Source: Acidimicrobiia bacterium
GTDB lineage: Bacteria; Actinomycetota; Acidimicrobiia; Acidimicrobiales; Aldehydirespiratoraceae
NCBI GenBank assembly: GCA_022828135.1
Contig: JAJEJB010000006.1
Location: 1 to 64,000 of the forward strand
Length of the DNA stretch: 64,000 nucleotides
Direction: 5' to 3'
Shown here one piece after another: positions 18,085 through 26,118 of this stretch. The position numbers and the translations under genes are program-made. The stretch's first letter is position 1. Every line of letters starts with the position of its first letter. Below the pieces are notes generated by a model. It had not been told where the DNA came from and did no database searches. It worked only from the letters and a program-made list of their open reading frames with translations.

Positions 18085-19230
18085 ATGCTCGACCTTGACT
18101 TCACCCCGGAACAGGACATGCTGCGCGACATGGTGCGCGGCCTGTGCAGCGAGCTCTCGCCGCTGGAGCGTGTGCGGGAGCTCGAGGACGACCCCGACGG
18201 CATCCACCGGGAGCTCTGGCAGCGTCTTGGGGAGCTGGGCCTGTGCGGCCTCATGGTTCCAGAGAGCGCGGGCGGCTCCGGCATGAGCCTCCTCGACGGC
18301 GTCGTGCTCTACGAGGAACTGGGGCGCTCGCTGGCTCCGGTGCCCCACTTCGTCAGCTGCGTGCTGTCCGCCGCGGCGATATCCGAGGCAGGATCGCCTG
18401 CCCAGCAGGCCGAGCTGTTGGGCGGCATCGCGTCGGGCGAGACCATCGCCACCGTCGGGTGGTTGGAGCCGGGCGGGGGCTACAGGCCCCGCGGCGTGCA
18501 GTTGGCGGCCCGCACCAACGGCGACGGATTCGTGCTGGACGGCTCCAAGGAGCATGTGCAGTTCGCGGCGGCCGCCGATCTCATCGTCGTGCTGGCCCGC
18601 AGCGGCGACCGTGACACCGACATCGACCTGTTCGTGGTGGAGGCGGGCGCGTCGGGCCTGAGCCTCGATCAGCGGATGTCGATCTCGTCGGACACCCAGT
18701 ACCTGGCGACCCTCGACGGCGTGCCCGTTCCCGCCGGCGCCCGCCTGGGCAGCGCCGACGCTCCCGTCGGAGCCGGCTGGGAGGCCTGGCAGCGCGCCAT
18801 GCACGCCGGTGCGATCCTGGCCGCGGCCCAGGCCGTCGGCGGCGCCGGCTACGCGCTCGAGGTCACTGTCGAGTACGCCAAGGAGAGGCGCCAGTTCAAC
18901 AAGGCCCTGGCCGAGTTCCAGGCCATCTCGCACTACCTGGCCGACGCCCGCACCGCCCTCGACGGCGCCCAGCTGCTGGTGTATGAGGCGGCGTGGGCCC
19001 ACAGCACCGGCCGCTCCACCGATCGGCTGGCCCCCATGGCCAAGCTGTTCGCCTGCCGGACCTACCGCGACATCACCGCCATGTGCCAGCAGGTGTTCGG
19101 CGGTATCGGCTTCACTGTGGAGTACGACATCCAGCTCTACTTCCGCCGAGCCAAGCAGCTCCAACTCTCCTGGTGGGACCAAGCGACCTGCGAGGACCGC
19201 ATCGCCGACGCCGTCCTCGGCCCGGCCTAG
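18085..19230 (+). CDS. Acyl-CoA dehydrogenase, divergent subunit
   Basis: A 381-residue ACAD with the N-terminal helical domain (LDFTPEQDMLRDMVRGLC), beta domain (about 120-230) and C-terminal helices including EYAKERRQFNKALAEFQAI and CQQVFGGIGFTVEYDIQLYF. The mid-domain FAD/substrate region is degenerate compared with the ACAD at 14559. That is usual for the second subunit of heterotetrameric ACADs such as FadE27 or FadE28. GAGGAAG precedes the ATG. It closes the four-gene unit, and its stop overlaps that of the converging coiled-coil gene (CTAG). Confidence 0.88.
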   Translation: MLDLDFTPEQDMLRDMVRGLCSELSPLERVRELEDDPDGIHRELWQRLGELGLCGLMVPESAGGSGMSLLDGVVLYEELGRSLAPVPHFVSCVLSAAAISEAGSPAQQAELLGGIASGETIATVGWLEPGGGYRPRGVQLAARTNGDGFVLDGSKEHVQFAAAADLIVVLARSGDRDTDIDLFVVEAGASGLSLDQRMSISSDTQYLATLDGVPVPAGARLGSADAPVGAGWEAWQRAMHAGAILAAAQAVGGAGYALEVTVEYAKERRQFNKALAEFQAISHYLADARTALDGAQLLVYEAAWAHSTGRSTDRLAPMAKLFACRTYRDITAMCQQVFGGIGFTVEYDIQLYFRRAKQLQLSWWDQATCEDRIADAVLGPA

Positions 19231-19526
19231 CCGGCGCCGGCTGCGCCCTCCAGCGCGGCGATCCGCTCGCCGTGGTCCGCCATCTGAGCCAGCAGACGGC
19301 CATGATCGGCAAGCAAACGGCCGTGATCGGCAAGCAGGCGACCATGCGCTTCCTGAGTGGCCTCAATCCGTGCCAATCGCTCGCGTATGTCGCCCAGGAG
19401 CTCTTCGTGCCTATCGAGGCGCGTGCCGAGGGCGCGTATGTCCGACTTGAGTGATGCGAAGAAGAAGCCGAGCAGCCCCAAGATGCCCGCCCCCAATACT
19501 CCGATTATCGCTTCTGCCACCGTCAT
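19227..19526 (-). CDS. Small membrane-anchored coiled-coil protein
   Basis: A 99-residue hypothetical protein. An N-terminal membrane segment (EAIIGVLGAGILGLLGFFF, residues about 5-23) is followed by a long heptad-patterned helix. That helix holds three near-perfect copies of DHGRLLA from tandem 21-bp units. The shape is that of single-pass membrane proteins with a cytoplasmic coiled coil, as in DUF1640-like or phage spanin-like small proteins, but I do not recognise a family. It diverges from the molybdopterin oxidoreductase. Its stop overlaps the converging ACAD stop. Confidence 0.65.
   Translation of the reverse strand: MTVAEAIIGVLGAGILGLLGFFFASLKSDIRALGTRLDRHEELLGDIRERLARIEATQEAHGRLLADHGRLLADHGRLLAQMADHGERIAALEGAAGAG
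19297..19338. repeat. Tandem 21-bp repeat inside the coiled-coil gene
   Basis: Two adjacent 21-bp units (19297-19317 and 19318-19338) differ at only a few bases, with a more diverged copy beside them. Each encodes one DHGRLLA heptad, so copy number can change in frame without breaking the coiled coil. Confidence 0.7.
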
Positions 19527-19593
19527 GTCCTCTCAAGTATAGCATGTCCAACCGTCGAGGCCATTAGGCGATAGTCATATAGAATAATATAGC
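19527..19593. promoter_or_regulatory. AT-rich divergent promoter region
   Basis: This 67-bp gap separates the divergent coiled-coil and molybdopterin oxidoreductase genes. It is AT-rich for this genome. TAGAAT and TAATAT just before the ATG at 19594 are plausible -10 elements for a leaderless or short-leader transcript. TATAGCATG occurs twice, about 50 bp apart. No ribosome site is visible for the plus-strand gene. Confidence 0.4.
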
Positions 19594-20589
19594 ATGAAAA
19601 ATACCAAATGGCTCACAGCGCGGCGAGTGGATCTGCTGCTGGGGGTGGCTGTGACCGTGGCCGCCGTGAGCGGGCTGGTGTCCTGGGGCGTGGGTACGGG
19701 CTGGGCTCGCTGGGTGACGGTGATCCATGCCCTGGCCGGCCTGAGCGTTCTGGCCCTCGCTCCGTTCAAGCTCAGAGGATCGGTGCGGACTGGGCTGAAA
19801 CGGCGACGAGTCACCCGATGGCTGTCGATGCTGCTGGGTGCGCTGGTGCTGGCCACCGTCGTCCTAGGGATCCTGCACGCCACCGGGCTGTGGCACGGGG
19901 TGGGCTACTGGTCGGCGCTATGGACTCATTTCCTGCTGGCCGCGCTGCTGGCCCCGCTGGTGATCTGGCACATCGCCAGCCGGCCCGGCCGTCCCCGCAT
20001 GGCCGACCTCGACCGCAGGACCCTCATCGGCGGCGGTGCGGCGGCCGCGGCCGCCGGCATCGCCTACGGGGTCCAGCAACTCGTGGTCGGCGACAACCGG
20101 CGCTTCACCGGATCCCACGAGATCGCCTCGTTCAACCCGGCAGAGATGCCGACGACGATGTGGCTCAACGACCGGTCGCCCCGGGTTTCGGCCTCGCAGT
20201 GGGATCTGACCGTCGACGGACAGACCGTCCCGCTGGAGGCACTGCATGCCCGAGCCGCGCCGTTCGAAGCCGACCTCGACTGCACCGGCGGGTGGTGGAG
20301 CCGCCAGTCGTGGGACGTGGTGCCGCTGGCCGAGCTGATGCCACCGGTGGACGCGCCCACCCTGGAGGTCACATCGCTGACCGGCTACAGCCGCCTGTTC
20401 CCGGCACGCGACGCAGCCAACCTGTACCTGGCCGTCGGCTACAACGGCGAGCCCCTGCGCCGGGGCCACGGCGCTCCGGTCCGGCTGGTGGCACCGGGTA
20501 GACGGGGCTTCTGGTGGGTCAAGTGGGTGAGCCGCGTCGACCCAGTCGACCGGCCCTGGTGGCTTCAGCTGCCGTTCCCCCTGGAGTGA
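19594..20589 (+). CDS. Cytochrome b-like membrane domain fused to a sulfite-oxidase-fold molybdopterin domain
   Basis: A 331-residue fusion. Residues 1-135 hold about four membrane helices (LLLGVAVTVAAVSGLVSW, VTVIHALAGLSVLALA, WLSMLLGALVLATVVLGILH, FLLAALLAPLVIWHIA). The histidines H40, H90, H107 and H127 are placed like heme b ligands. A twin-Arg-like DRRTLIGGGAAAA stretch then leads to a periplasmic oxidoreductase molybdopterin-binding domain. Its molybdenum cysteine is probably in DLDCTGGWWSRQSW. This resembles YedY/SUOX catalytic and YedZ-like membrane parts on one chain. The substrate is unknown; protein methionine-sulfoxide or sulfite chemistry are candidates. Confidence in the architecture is good, in function low. 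Confidence 0.82.
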   Translation: MKNTKWLTARRVDLLLGVAVTVAAVSGLVSWGVGTGWARWVTVIHALAGLSVLALAPFKLRGSVRTGLKRRRVTRWLSMLLGALVLATVVLGILHATGLWHGVGYWSALWTHFLLAALLAPLVIWHIASRPGRPRMADLDRRTLIGGGAAAAAAGIAYGVQQLVVGDNRRFTGSHEIASFNPAEMPTTMWLNDRSPRVSASQWDLTVDGQTVPLEALHARAAPFEADLDCTGGWWSRQSWDVVPLAELMPPVDAPTLEVTSLTGYSRLFPARDAANLYLAVGYNGEPLRRGHGAPVRLVAPGRRGFWWVKWVSRVDPVDRPWWLQLPFPLE

Positions 20590-20628
20590 CCGACCCTCAG
20601 CATTCGCCCGCCGTCAACCCACCGGCGG

Positions 20629-21960
20629 TCAGCGGACCCGCTCGATGTAGCGGTTGACCAGGTTCTCCAGCGCCTCCTGGCGCCCCGAGCGGGGCGCTGG
20701 ATCGATGTCGCCGCCGGCCACCAGATTGTGCAGGTCGGCCAGCGACCGCTGCCCCGCCATGATCGCCCGTCCCAACTCGCCACTCCATCCTCGGTAACGG
20801 GCGACCCGCAGATCCTCCAGCGCGCCGTCGGACAGCATGGCGTGGGCCACCAGCAGCGACCGGGCCAGGGTGTCGATCCCCCCGATGTGGCCGTGGAACA
20901 GGTCGGTGCGGTCGATCGACTGGCGGCGCAGCTTGGTGTCGAAGTTGAATCCTCCGGTGGTGAACCCACCGGCTCGCAGGATCTCGTAGACGCCGAGCGC
21001 CATCTGGTCCACCGAGTTGGGGAACTGGTCGGTGTCCCAGCCCAGCCGGTCGTCGCCCCGGTTGGCGTCCACCGATCCGAAGATCCCCGCCGCGGCGGCC
21101 ACCGCCACCTCGTGAGCGAAGTCGTGGCCCGACAGGGTGGCGTGGTTGACCTCGATGTTGACCTTCACCTCGTCGGCCAGCCCGTAGCGCTGCAGGAAGG
21201 CGTGAACCGTCTGGCTGTCGTGGTCGTACTGGTGCTTGACCGGCTCCTGGGGCTTGGGCTCGATGAGGACGGTCCCGCCGAATCCGATGGCGTGCTTGTG
21301 CTCCACCACCAGGTTCAGGAACCGCCCTAGCTGGTCGAGCTCGTGGCCCACGTCGGTGTTGAGCAGCGTGTCGTAACCCTCCCGGCCGCCCCACAGCACG
21401 TAGTTGGCCCCGCCGAGGCGGTGGGTGGCCTCCAGACAGTTGCGGACCTGGGCTGCGGCCCGGGCGAACACCTCCGGATCCGGGCTTGTGGCCGCGCCGG
21501 CCATGTAGCGGGGGTGCCAGAACAGCCGCGCCGTGCCCCACAGCAGCTGCACCCCGGTGCGTTCCATGTGAGCCGCGGCCTCGTCAACCATGGCCCCGAG
21601 GTTGGCGCTCTCCTCCGCGAACGAGGAGCCCTCGGGGGCGATGTCGTGGTCGTGGAAGCAGAAGAACGGCACGCCCAGCTTCTCGAAGAACTCGAACGCG
21701 GCCGCCATCTTGGCGCGGGCCGCGTCCATCGGATCCAGCGCAGGATCCAGCCAGGGCCGGTCGAGGCCGCCGTCGCCGAACACGTCGTTGCCCGGCCAGT
21801 TGAACGAGTGCCAGTAGCACACCGCGATACGGAGGTGCTCGGCCATGGTTCGCTCCCCCACCCTCCGGTCGGCGTCGTACCAGCGGAACGTGAGCGGATC
21901 GTCGCTGTCCGGCCCGGCGTGGCGGATCGGCTCGGGAACCTCTGTGAAGAACTCAGCCAC
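20629..21960 (-). CDS. xylA: Xylose isomerase
   Basis: A 443-residue class II xylose isomerase converting D-xylose to D-xylulose. Diagnostic segments are [28 protein letters not shown] (catalytic His region), [34 protein letters not shown] (metal glutamate) and [17 protein letters not shown]. The C-terminal [20 protein letters not shown] holds metal aspartates. All main catalytic segments are present. The start is a GTG with a TAGTAT box 6 nt upstream, suggesting a leaderless message. No xylulokinase is adjacent, so xylose use would need genes outside the window. Confidence 0.97.
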   Translation of the reverse strand: MAEFFTEVPEPIRHAGPDSDDPLTFRWYDADRRVGERTMAEHLRIAVCYWHSFNWPGNDVFGDGGLDRPWLDPALDPMDAARAKMAAAFEFFEKLGVPFFCFHDHDIAPEGSSFAEESANLGAMVDEAAAHMERTGVQLLWGTARLFWHPRYMAGAATSPDPEVFARAAAQVRNCLEATHRLGGANYVLWGGREGYDTLLNTDVGHELDQLGRFLNLVVEHKHAIGFGGTVLIEPKPQEPVKHQYDHDSQTVHAFLQRYGLADEVKVNIEVNHATLSGHDFAHEVAVAAAAGIFGSVDANRGDDRLGWDTDQFPNSVDQMALGVYEILRAGGFTTGGFNFDTKLRRQSIDRTDLFHGHIGGIDTLARSLLVAHAMLSDGALEDLRVARYRGWSGELGRAIMAGQRSLADLHNLVAGGDIDPAPRSGRQEALENLVNRYIERVR

Positions 21961-21966
21961 GGCGCG

Positions 21967-21972
21967 ATACTA
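21967..21972 (-). promoter_or_regulatory. TANNNT -10 box, leaderless xylA start
   Basis: On the minus strand TAGTAT lies 6 nt before the xylA GTG. The divergent RCC1-repeat gene starts only 25 bp away at 21986, so both promoters must overlap or extend into the opposite gene. Confidence 0.4.
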
Positions 21973-21985
21973 GGCACCACCACCG

Positions 21986-23707
21986 ATGCGACTCGCCTGT
22001 CTATTAGTGGTGGCCGTGCTGGCGGCTACGGCATGCTCGGTTGAGCCGCCCGCGGGCGACGGCCTAGCCGATGAAGGCGTTCAGGCCGAGCCAGCCGCCA
22101 CCGACGACCGCTCAAGCACTGAGGCACCCGACCCGTCGCCGCCTCCGCCGGATCCGGGGACGTTCATCGCGGTGGCGGCCGGGTTCTGGCACACGTGCGC
22201 GATCCGGTCCGACGGCGGGATCGAGTGCTGGGGCGTCAACCGGAGCGGTCTGCTCGATGCGCCCGAGGGCGTGTTCAAGGCGATCTCGGCCGGGCCCGGC
22301 CACAACTGCGCCATCCGCGTCGACGGCAGCATCGAGTGCTGGGGCGAGAAGTTCCCGGGAATGGCCGACGCGCCCGAGGGCATGTTCATCGCGGTGGCCG
22401 CGGGCGCTCGCTACACGTGCGCTCTGCGCGACGACGGAGACGTCGACTGCTGGGGCGGTTCCGACGCTGAACTCGTGACCCCGCCCGGGGGACACTTCAC
22501 CGCGGTGGCCGCGGGGCACCGCCACGCGTGCGTGCTGCGCGACGGTGGAACGGTTCTCTGCTGGGGCGCCAACGAAGAGGGCCAGGCCGAGAGGCGCGCC
22601 GAACGCTTCAGTGACATCGCCGCAGGGGCCGACCACACGTGCGGGATAAGGCTCGACGGCACCGTCGAATGCTGGGGATCCAACTATCTGGCCAAGTCCG
22701 GCGCTCCTGGCGGGACCTTCACGATGCTCGCGGCCGGCGTAGATCACACGTGCGCAGTGAGCACCGGCGGCACAGCCGAGTGCTGGGGATCGGACGCCTA
22801 CGGCGCCACTCCGGCGCCCGACGCCCAGTTCCAGACGGTCACGGCCGCTGCCGACCACAGTTGCGGGCTCCGCACAGACGGCACCATCCAATGCTGGGGC
22901 CGACGCTTCGTAGCGGGTGCCGAACCGCCCGGCGAGCAGTTCGCATCGCTGGCTGCCGGCGGCAACCACACCTGCGGGCTGCGCCGAGACGGCGCCGTCG
23001 AATGCTGGGGCACAGACCTGGTGGGTCAGATGGAACCGCCCGGCGGACGCTTCAACACGATGGCCACAGGAAACTACTTCGCCTGCGGACTGCGACCCGG
23101 CGGCACAATCGAATGTTGGGGATTCGACCGCTTCGGCGTGCTCGACGTCCCCGACGGAACGTTCCAAACGGTGACAGCCAGTGTGGGCCACGCCTGCGCT
23201 CTACGACACGATGGCACCGTCGAATGCTGGGGATCCAACTCACACGGACAGACCGACGCTCCCGCCGGCGCATATGCCGCCATCTCGGCAGGGAGCTCGC
23301 ACAACTGCGGCATCCGCCTCGACACGGGTGAGGCCGAGTGCTGGGGGAACCCGCACGAGAGGAGGCTGGATCCGCCAGCGGGACCCTTCATCGCGATCGC
23401 GGCCGGCGATAGCCACACGTGCGCCCTGTGGAGGACCGGAGACGCCCATTGCTGGGGATCCAACTCGTACGGGCAGCTCATCGCGCCCGACAGCGAGTTC
23501 ATTGCCGTCTCCTCCGGAGTGCACTCGTGCGGGTTGCAGAAGGGCGGCCGCGTCGAGTGCTGGGGAACCGACGAGGCGCCCTCCGCCGGGCAGTTCACCT
23601 CGATCGAGGTCGGCCAGGGATACACCTGCGGCCTGCGCCCTGACGGCACCGTCGAATGCTGGGGAACGCTGCGGGCCCCGCCCGAGGGAGTGACCTACAC
23701 CGGCTGA
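21986..23707 (+). CDS. Secreted lipoprotein with 14 short RCC1-like repeats
   Basis: A 573-residue exported protein. A signal peptide (RLACLLVVAVLAATACS) ends in a probable lipidated cysteine at residue 17, followed by a Pro/Ser/Asp-rich linker. From about residue 59 to the end run 14 repeats of about 37 residues. The consensus is F-x-A-[VI]-[AS]-A-G-x2-H-[TS]-C-[AG]-[LI]-R-x-D-G-x-[VI]-E-C-W-G. Every repeat has two cysteines spaced C-x9-C, suggesting an internal disulfide per blade. Fourteen blades fit two seven-bladed propellers. RCC1-like propellers usually bind proteins or ligands; no catalytic motif is seen. A paralogue lies at 26119. Confidence 0.85.
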   Translation: MRLACLLVVAVLAATACSVEPPAGDGLADEGVQAEPAATDDRSSTEAPDPSPPPPDPGTFIAVAAGFWHTCAIRSDGGIECWGVNRSGLLDAPEGVFKAISAGPGHNCAIRVDGSIECWGEKFPGMADAPEGMFIAVAAGARYTCALRDDGDVDCWGGSDAELVTPPGGHFTAVAAGHRHACVLRDGGTVLCWGANEEGQAERRAERFSDIAAGADHTCGIRLDGTVECWGSNYLAKSGAPGGTFTMLAAGVDHTCAVSTGGTAECWGSDAYGATPAPDAQFQTVTAAADHSCGLRTDGTIQCWGRRFVAGAEPPGEQFASLAAGGNHTCGLRRDGAVECWGTDLVGQMEPPGGRFNTMATGNYFACGLRPGGTIECWGFDRFGVLDVPDGTFQTVTASVGHACALRHDGTVECWGSNSHGQTDAPAGAYAAISAGSSHNCGIRLDTGEAECWGNPHERRLDPPAGPFIAIAAGDSHTCALWRTGDAHCWGSNSYGQLIAPDSEFIAVSSGVHSCGLQKGGRVECWGTDEAPSAGQFTSIEVGQGYTCGLRPDGTVECWGTLRAPPEGVTYTG

Positions 23708-23714
23708 GCGCCCG

Positions 23715-23760
23715 AACTGGCAGCCGCCGGCGCCCTAACGGGGCTTCATCGCTGCCAATT
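23715..23760 (+). terminator. Stem-loop after the first RCC1-repeat gene
   Basis: Ten-base arms with one mismatch (AACTGGCAGC at 23715-23724, GCTGCCAATT at 23751-23760) enclose a small CCC-TAAC-GGG inner hairpin, starting 8 bp after the stop codon. There is no U-tract, so it may attenuate or protect the 3' end instead of acting as an intrinsic terminator. Confidence 0.4.
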
Positions 23761-23801
23761 CCCGTGGGCCCGGAGGGAGGGAACGACGGGCATACTGAGT
23801 C

Positions 23802-26057
23802 GTGTCCTGGTGGCGGAGGCTCGACGCGGGCCGGATTGCGATCCTGGCGGTGCTGGTGCTGGGAGTGGCCGCGTTCTTGACCCGGGGCCAATGGCTCGGC
23901 ACCGTCGAGACCGCCGTAGATGTAGCCGTGGATGCCGTCGATGTCGCGGTAGACGGAGATGTCGACCACGGGGAGTTGGTGACCGGGGGCGAGGTGGTCG
24001 CTCCCCCGGTCGTCGACGTCGAGGATCCCGAGGACTTCGATGTCGAGACCGAGCGGCTGTACCGCATCGTGCCCGGCGGCGGATCCCGGGCCAGCTACCA
24101 CATAGAGGAACGCCTCGGCGGGCTGTCGCGCACCACGGTGGGCACTACCTCCGTCATGGCCGGCGAGATCGCGGTGAACCTTGTCGATCTCGCCGCAAGC
24201 CGGGTCGGTGAGATCGTGGTCAACGTGGAGATGTTCCAGTCCGACTCCGCCCTGCGGGACAAGCGCATCCGCCACGACTACCTGGAGTCGAGCCACTGGC
24301 CCTTTGTGCGGTTCAGGCCCACGTCGGTAGAGGGACTGGGCGCGGATTTCGCCGACGGCGCGGCCTACGAGATCGCCATCACCGGCGAACTCACCGTCAA
24401 GGAGACCACCCGCACCGAGACCTTCGCCGGCACCGTCACCGTCACCCCCGACGCCCTCGCCGCGACGATGTCAACCACCGTGCTGACCAGCGACTACGAC
24501 GTCGGTCCCATCAACATCGCCCGCCTCGTCCACACCTCCGACGAGGTGATCCTGACCTTCGAGCTGGTCGCCGACCGCGTCGAGTTCGGCTCGGAACCGA
24601 GCGGCGACCTGCGCCGCGAGATCCCGGCAACCGAGTTCGCCACCGGCCAGTTCGCGGCCGCAGTGCAGCCGATCCTCGAGACGCGCTGCGTGAGCTGCCA
24701 CACCACCGGAGGCCCGGCCTGGAGCACCCTCGCCCTCGACACCGCCGGCGACGCGGCCGCCATCGCCGACGACATCGCCTTCGTCACCGGGATCGGCTTC
24801 ATGCCCCCGTGGCTGCCCTCGGACCTGAGCCCGGAGTTCGTGCACGACTGGTCGCTCAGCGACGACGAGATCGCAGCCATCAAGGCGTGGGCCGACGCCG
24901 GCGGCGGCCTCGACGTGCGACCCGACACGCGGCTGGTGGCCCGCGTCCAGGCGATCCTCCCGGTGGAGGAGGACCAGAAGATCGGACCGCGCGACGGTCT
25001 GTACGCCGGCTACTCGCGCCCCGACGGCTGGCCGGTCAAGAAGGACGACTACCGCTGCCAGGTCCACGAGGTGGCCGATCCCGAAGGCGACGGCAACTGG
25101 GTCAAGGGGTTCGAGTTCCGGCCCGACCAGGTGGAGGTGGTGCACCACGCCATCGTCTACCGGGTCCCAGCCGCGGCGGCGGCCGAGGTCAAAGCCAGGA
25201 TCGCGGCCGAGGACCGCATCGAGGCGGCCGAGGGCTTCTCCGACGAGCCGGGCTGGACGTGCTTCGGGCTGTCAGGGCTCCAGAGCCAGGGCGTGTACTC
25301 GATCCAGGGCTGGGCGCCGGGCCAGTCGCCCACCATCTATCCCGACGGGTACGGCCTCTACCTCTGGCCCGGCGACATGATCGTCAACCAGATCCACTAC
25401 CACTACGACCACGACACCCCGGCCGACGGCTCGTGGATCATCCTCGACACCGCCACGGCCACCGAGGTCGCTGCAGGCATGACCCACATCACCGGCGACA
25501 GCTACCTCACCCCGGCCGAGGTGCCCTGCACGCCCGAGGAGACCGCCCTCGCCGCCGAACGGGCCGCTTCGATCGACGGCTACGTGGACCTCTGCGAGCG
25601 GTCCAACGTGCTGGCCGAGATCGGCGAGAAATACGACGACTTCGCCCCGCTCATCCCCGGCTTGCTGCTGGCGCAGTGCGGCGGCACCGTCGACGACTAC
25701 GACGACCTCGACGGCAGCATCGGCTACAGCTCCTGCGACCTGCCCGCCCGCGACACCGGCACCATCCACACCGTGCTGGGCCACATGCACGAGTTCGGAG
25801 CGGCCTACCGGATGACGCTGCATCCCGACACGCCCGAGGAGCGGATCCTGCTCGACATCCCGGTGTGGGACTTCGAGTGGCAGCTCAACTACGAGCCGGT
25901 GGAGAAGATCCGGATCAAGAGAGGCGACGTGGTGCGCTTCGAGTGCTGGTGGGACCGCACGCTGCAGTACATGCCCGAGCCCCGCTACATCACCTGGAAC
26001 GAGGGCACCGTCGACGAGATGTGCTTCTCCAGCATCGCCGTGCTCCCAGACGTCTAG
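23802..26057 (+). CDS. YceI - cytochrome c - PHM-type copper monooxygenase fusion
   Basis: A 751-residue exported, membrane-anchored protein. Residues 11-27 form an N-terminal membrane segment. A YceI-like lipocalin domain (about 82-265) follows, then a small cytochrome c unit with heme site C296-V-S-C299-H300 and a likely axial Met334 (GFMPPW). The C-terminal 350 residues resemble peptidylglycine/dopamine copper monooxygenases. Both copper sites look complete: H448-H449 plus H532 or H534, and H661-x-H663 plus M740 in DEMC. The heme could pass electrons to copper. Substrate unknown. The GTG start has no near ribosome site. RCC1-repeat lipoproteins flank it on the same strand. Confidence 0.85.
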   Translation: MSWWRRLDAGRIAILAVLVLGVAAFLTRGQWLGTVETAVDVAVDAVDVAVDGDVDHGELVTGGEVVAPPVVDVEDPEDFDVETERLYRIVPGGGSRASYHIEERLGGLSRTTVGTTSVMAGEIAVNLVDLAASRVGEIVVNVEMFQSDSALRDKRIRHDYLESSHWPFVRFRPTSVEGLGADFADGAAYEIAITGELTVKETTRTETFAGTVTVTPDALAATMSTTVLTSDYDVGPINIARLVHTSDEVILTFELVADRVEFGSEPSGDLRREIPATEFATGQFAAAVQPILETRCVSCHTTGGPAWSTLALDTAGDAAAIADDIAFVTGIGFMPPWLPSDLSPEFVHDWSLSDDEIAAIKAWADAGGGLDVRPDTRLVARVQAILPVEEDQKIGPRDGLYAGYSRPDGWPVKKDDYRCQVHEVADPEGDGNWVKGFEFRPDQVEVVHHAIVYRVPAAAAAEVKARIAAEDRIEAAEGFSDEPGWTCFGLSGLQSQGVYSIQGWAPGQSPTIYPDGYGLYLWPGDMIVNQIHYHYDHDTPADGSWIILDTATATEVAAGMTHITGDSYLTPAEVPCTPEETALAAERAASIDGYVDLCERSNVLAEIGEKYDDFAPLIPGLLLAQCGGTVDDYDDLDGSIGYSSCDLPARDTGTIHTVLGHMHEFGAAYRMTLHPDTPEERILLDIPVWDFEWQLNYEPVEKIRIKRGDVVRFECWWDRTLQYMPEPRYITWNEGTVDEMCFSSIAVLPDV

Positions 26058-26085
26058 AGGCCGAGCGGACAGCCTCCAGAAACCC

Positions 26086-26102
26086 GGACGCCGACGGCGT
26101 CC
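26086..26102. repeat. Perfect 17-bp palindrome between monooxygenase and second RCC1-repeat gene
   Basis: GGACGCCG and CGGCGTCC surround a single A. The one-base loop argues against an RNA hairpin, so a dimeric regulator site is more likely. It lies 29 bp after the monooxygenase stop and 17 bp before the next ATG. Confidence 0.4.
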
Positions 26103-26118
26103 CCAGCGGCGACTGCCG

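Noticed and set aside
26086..26102. Palindrome as a transcription terminator
   Set aside because: A one-base loop cannot form a stable hairpin and there is no U-tract; kept only as a possible operator.
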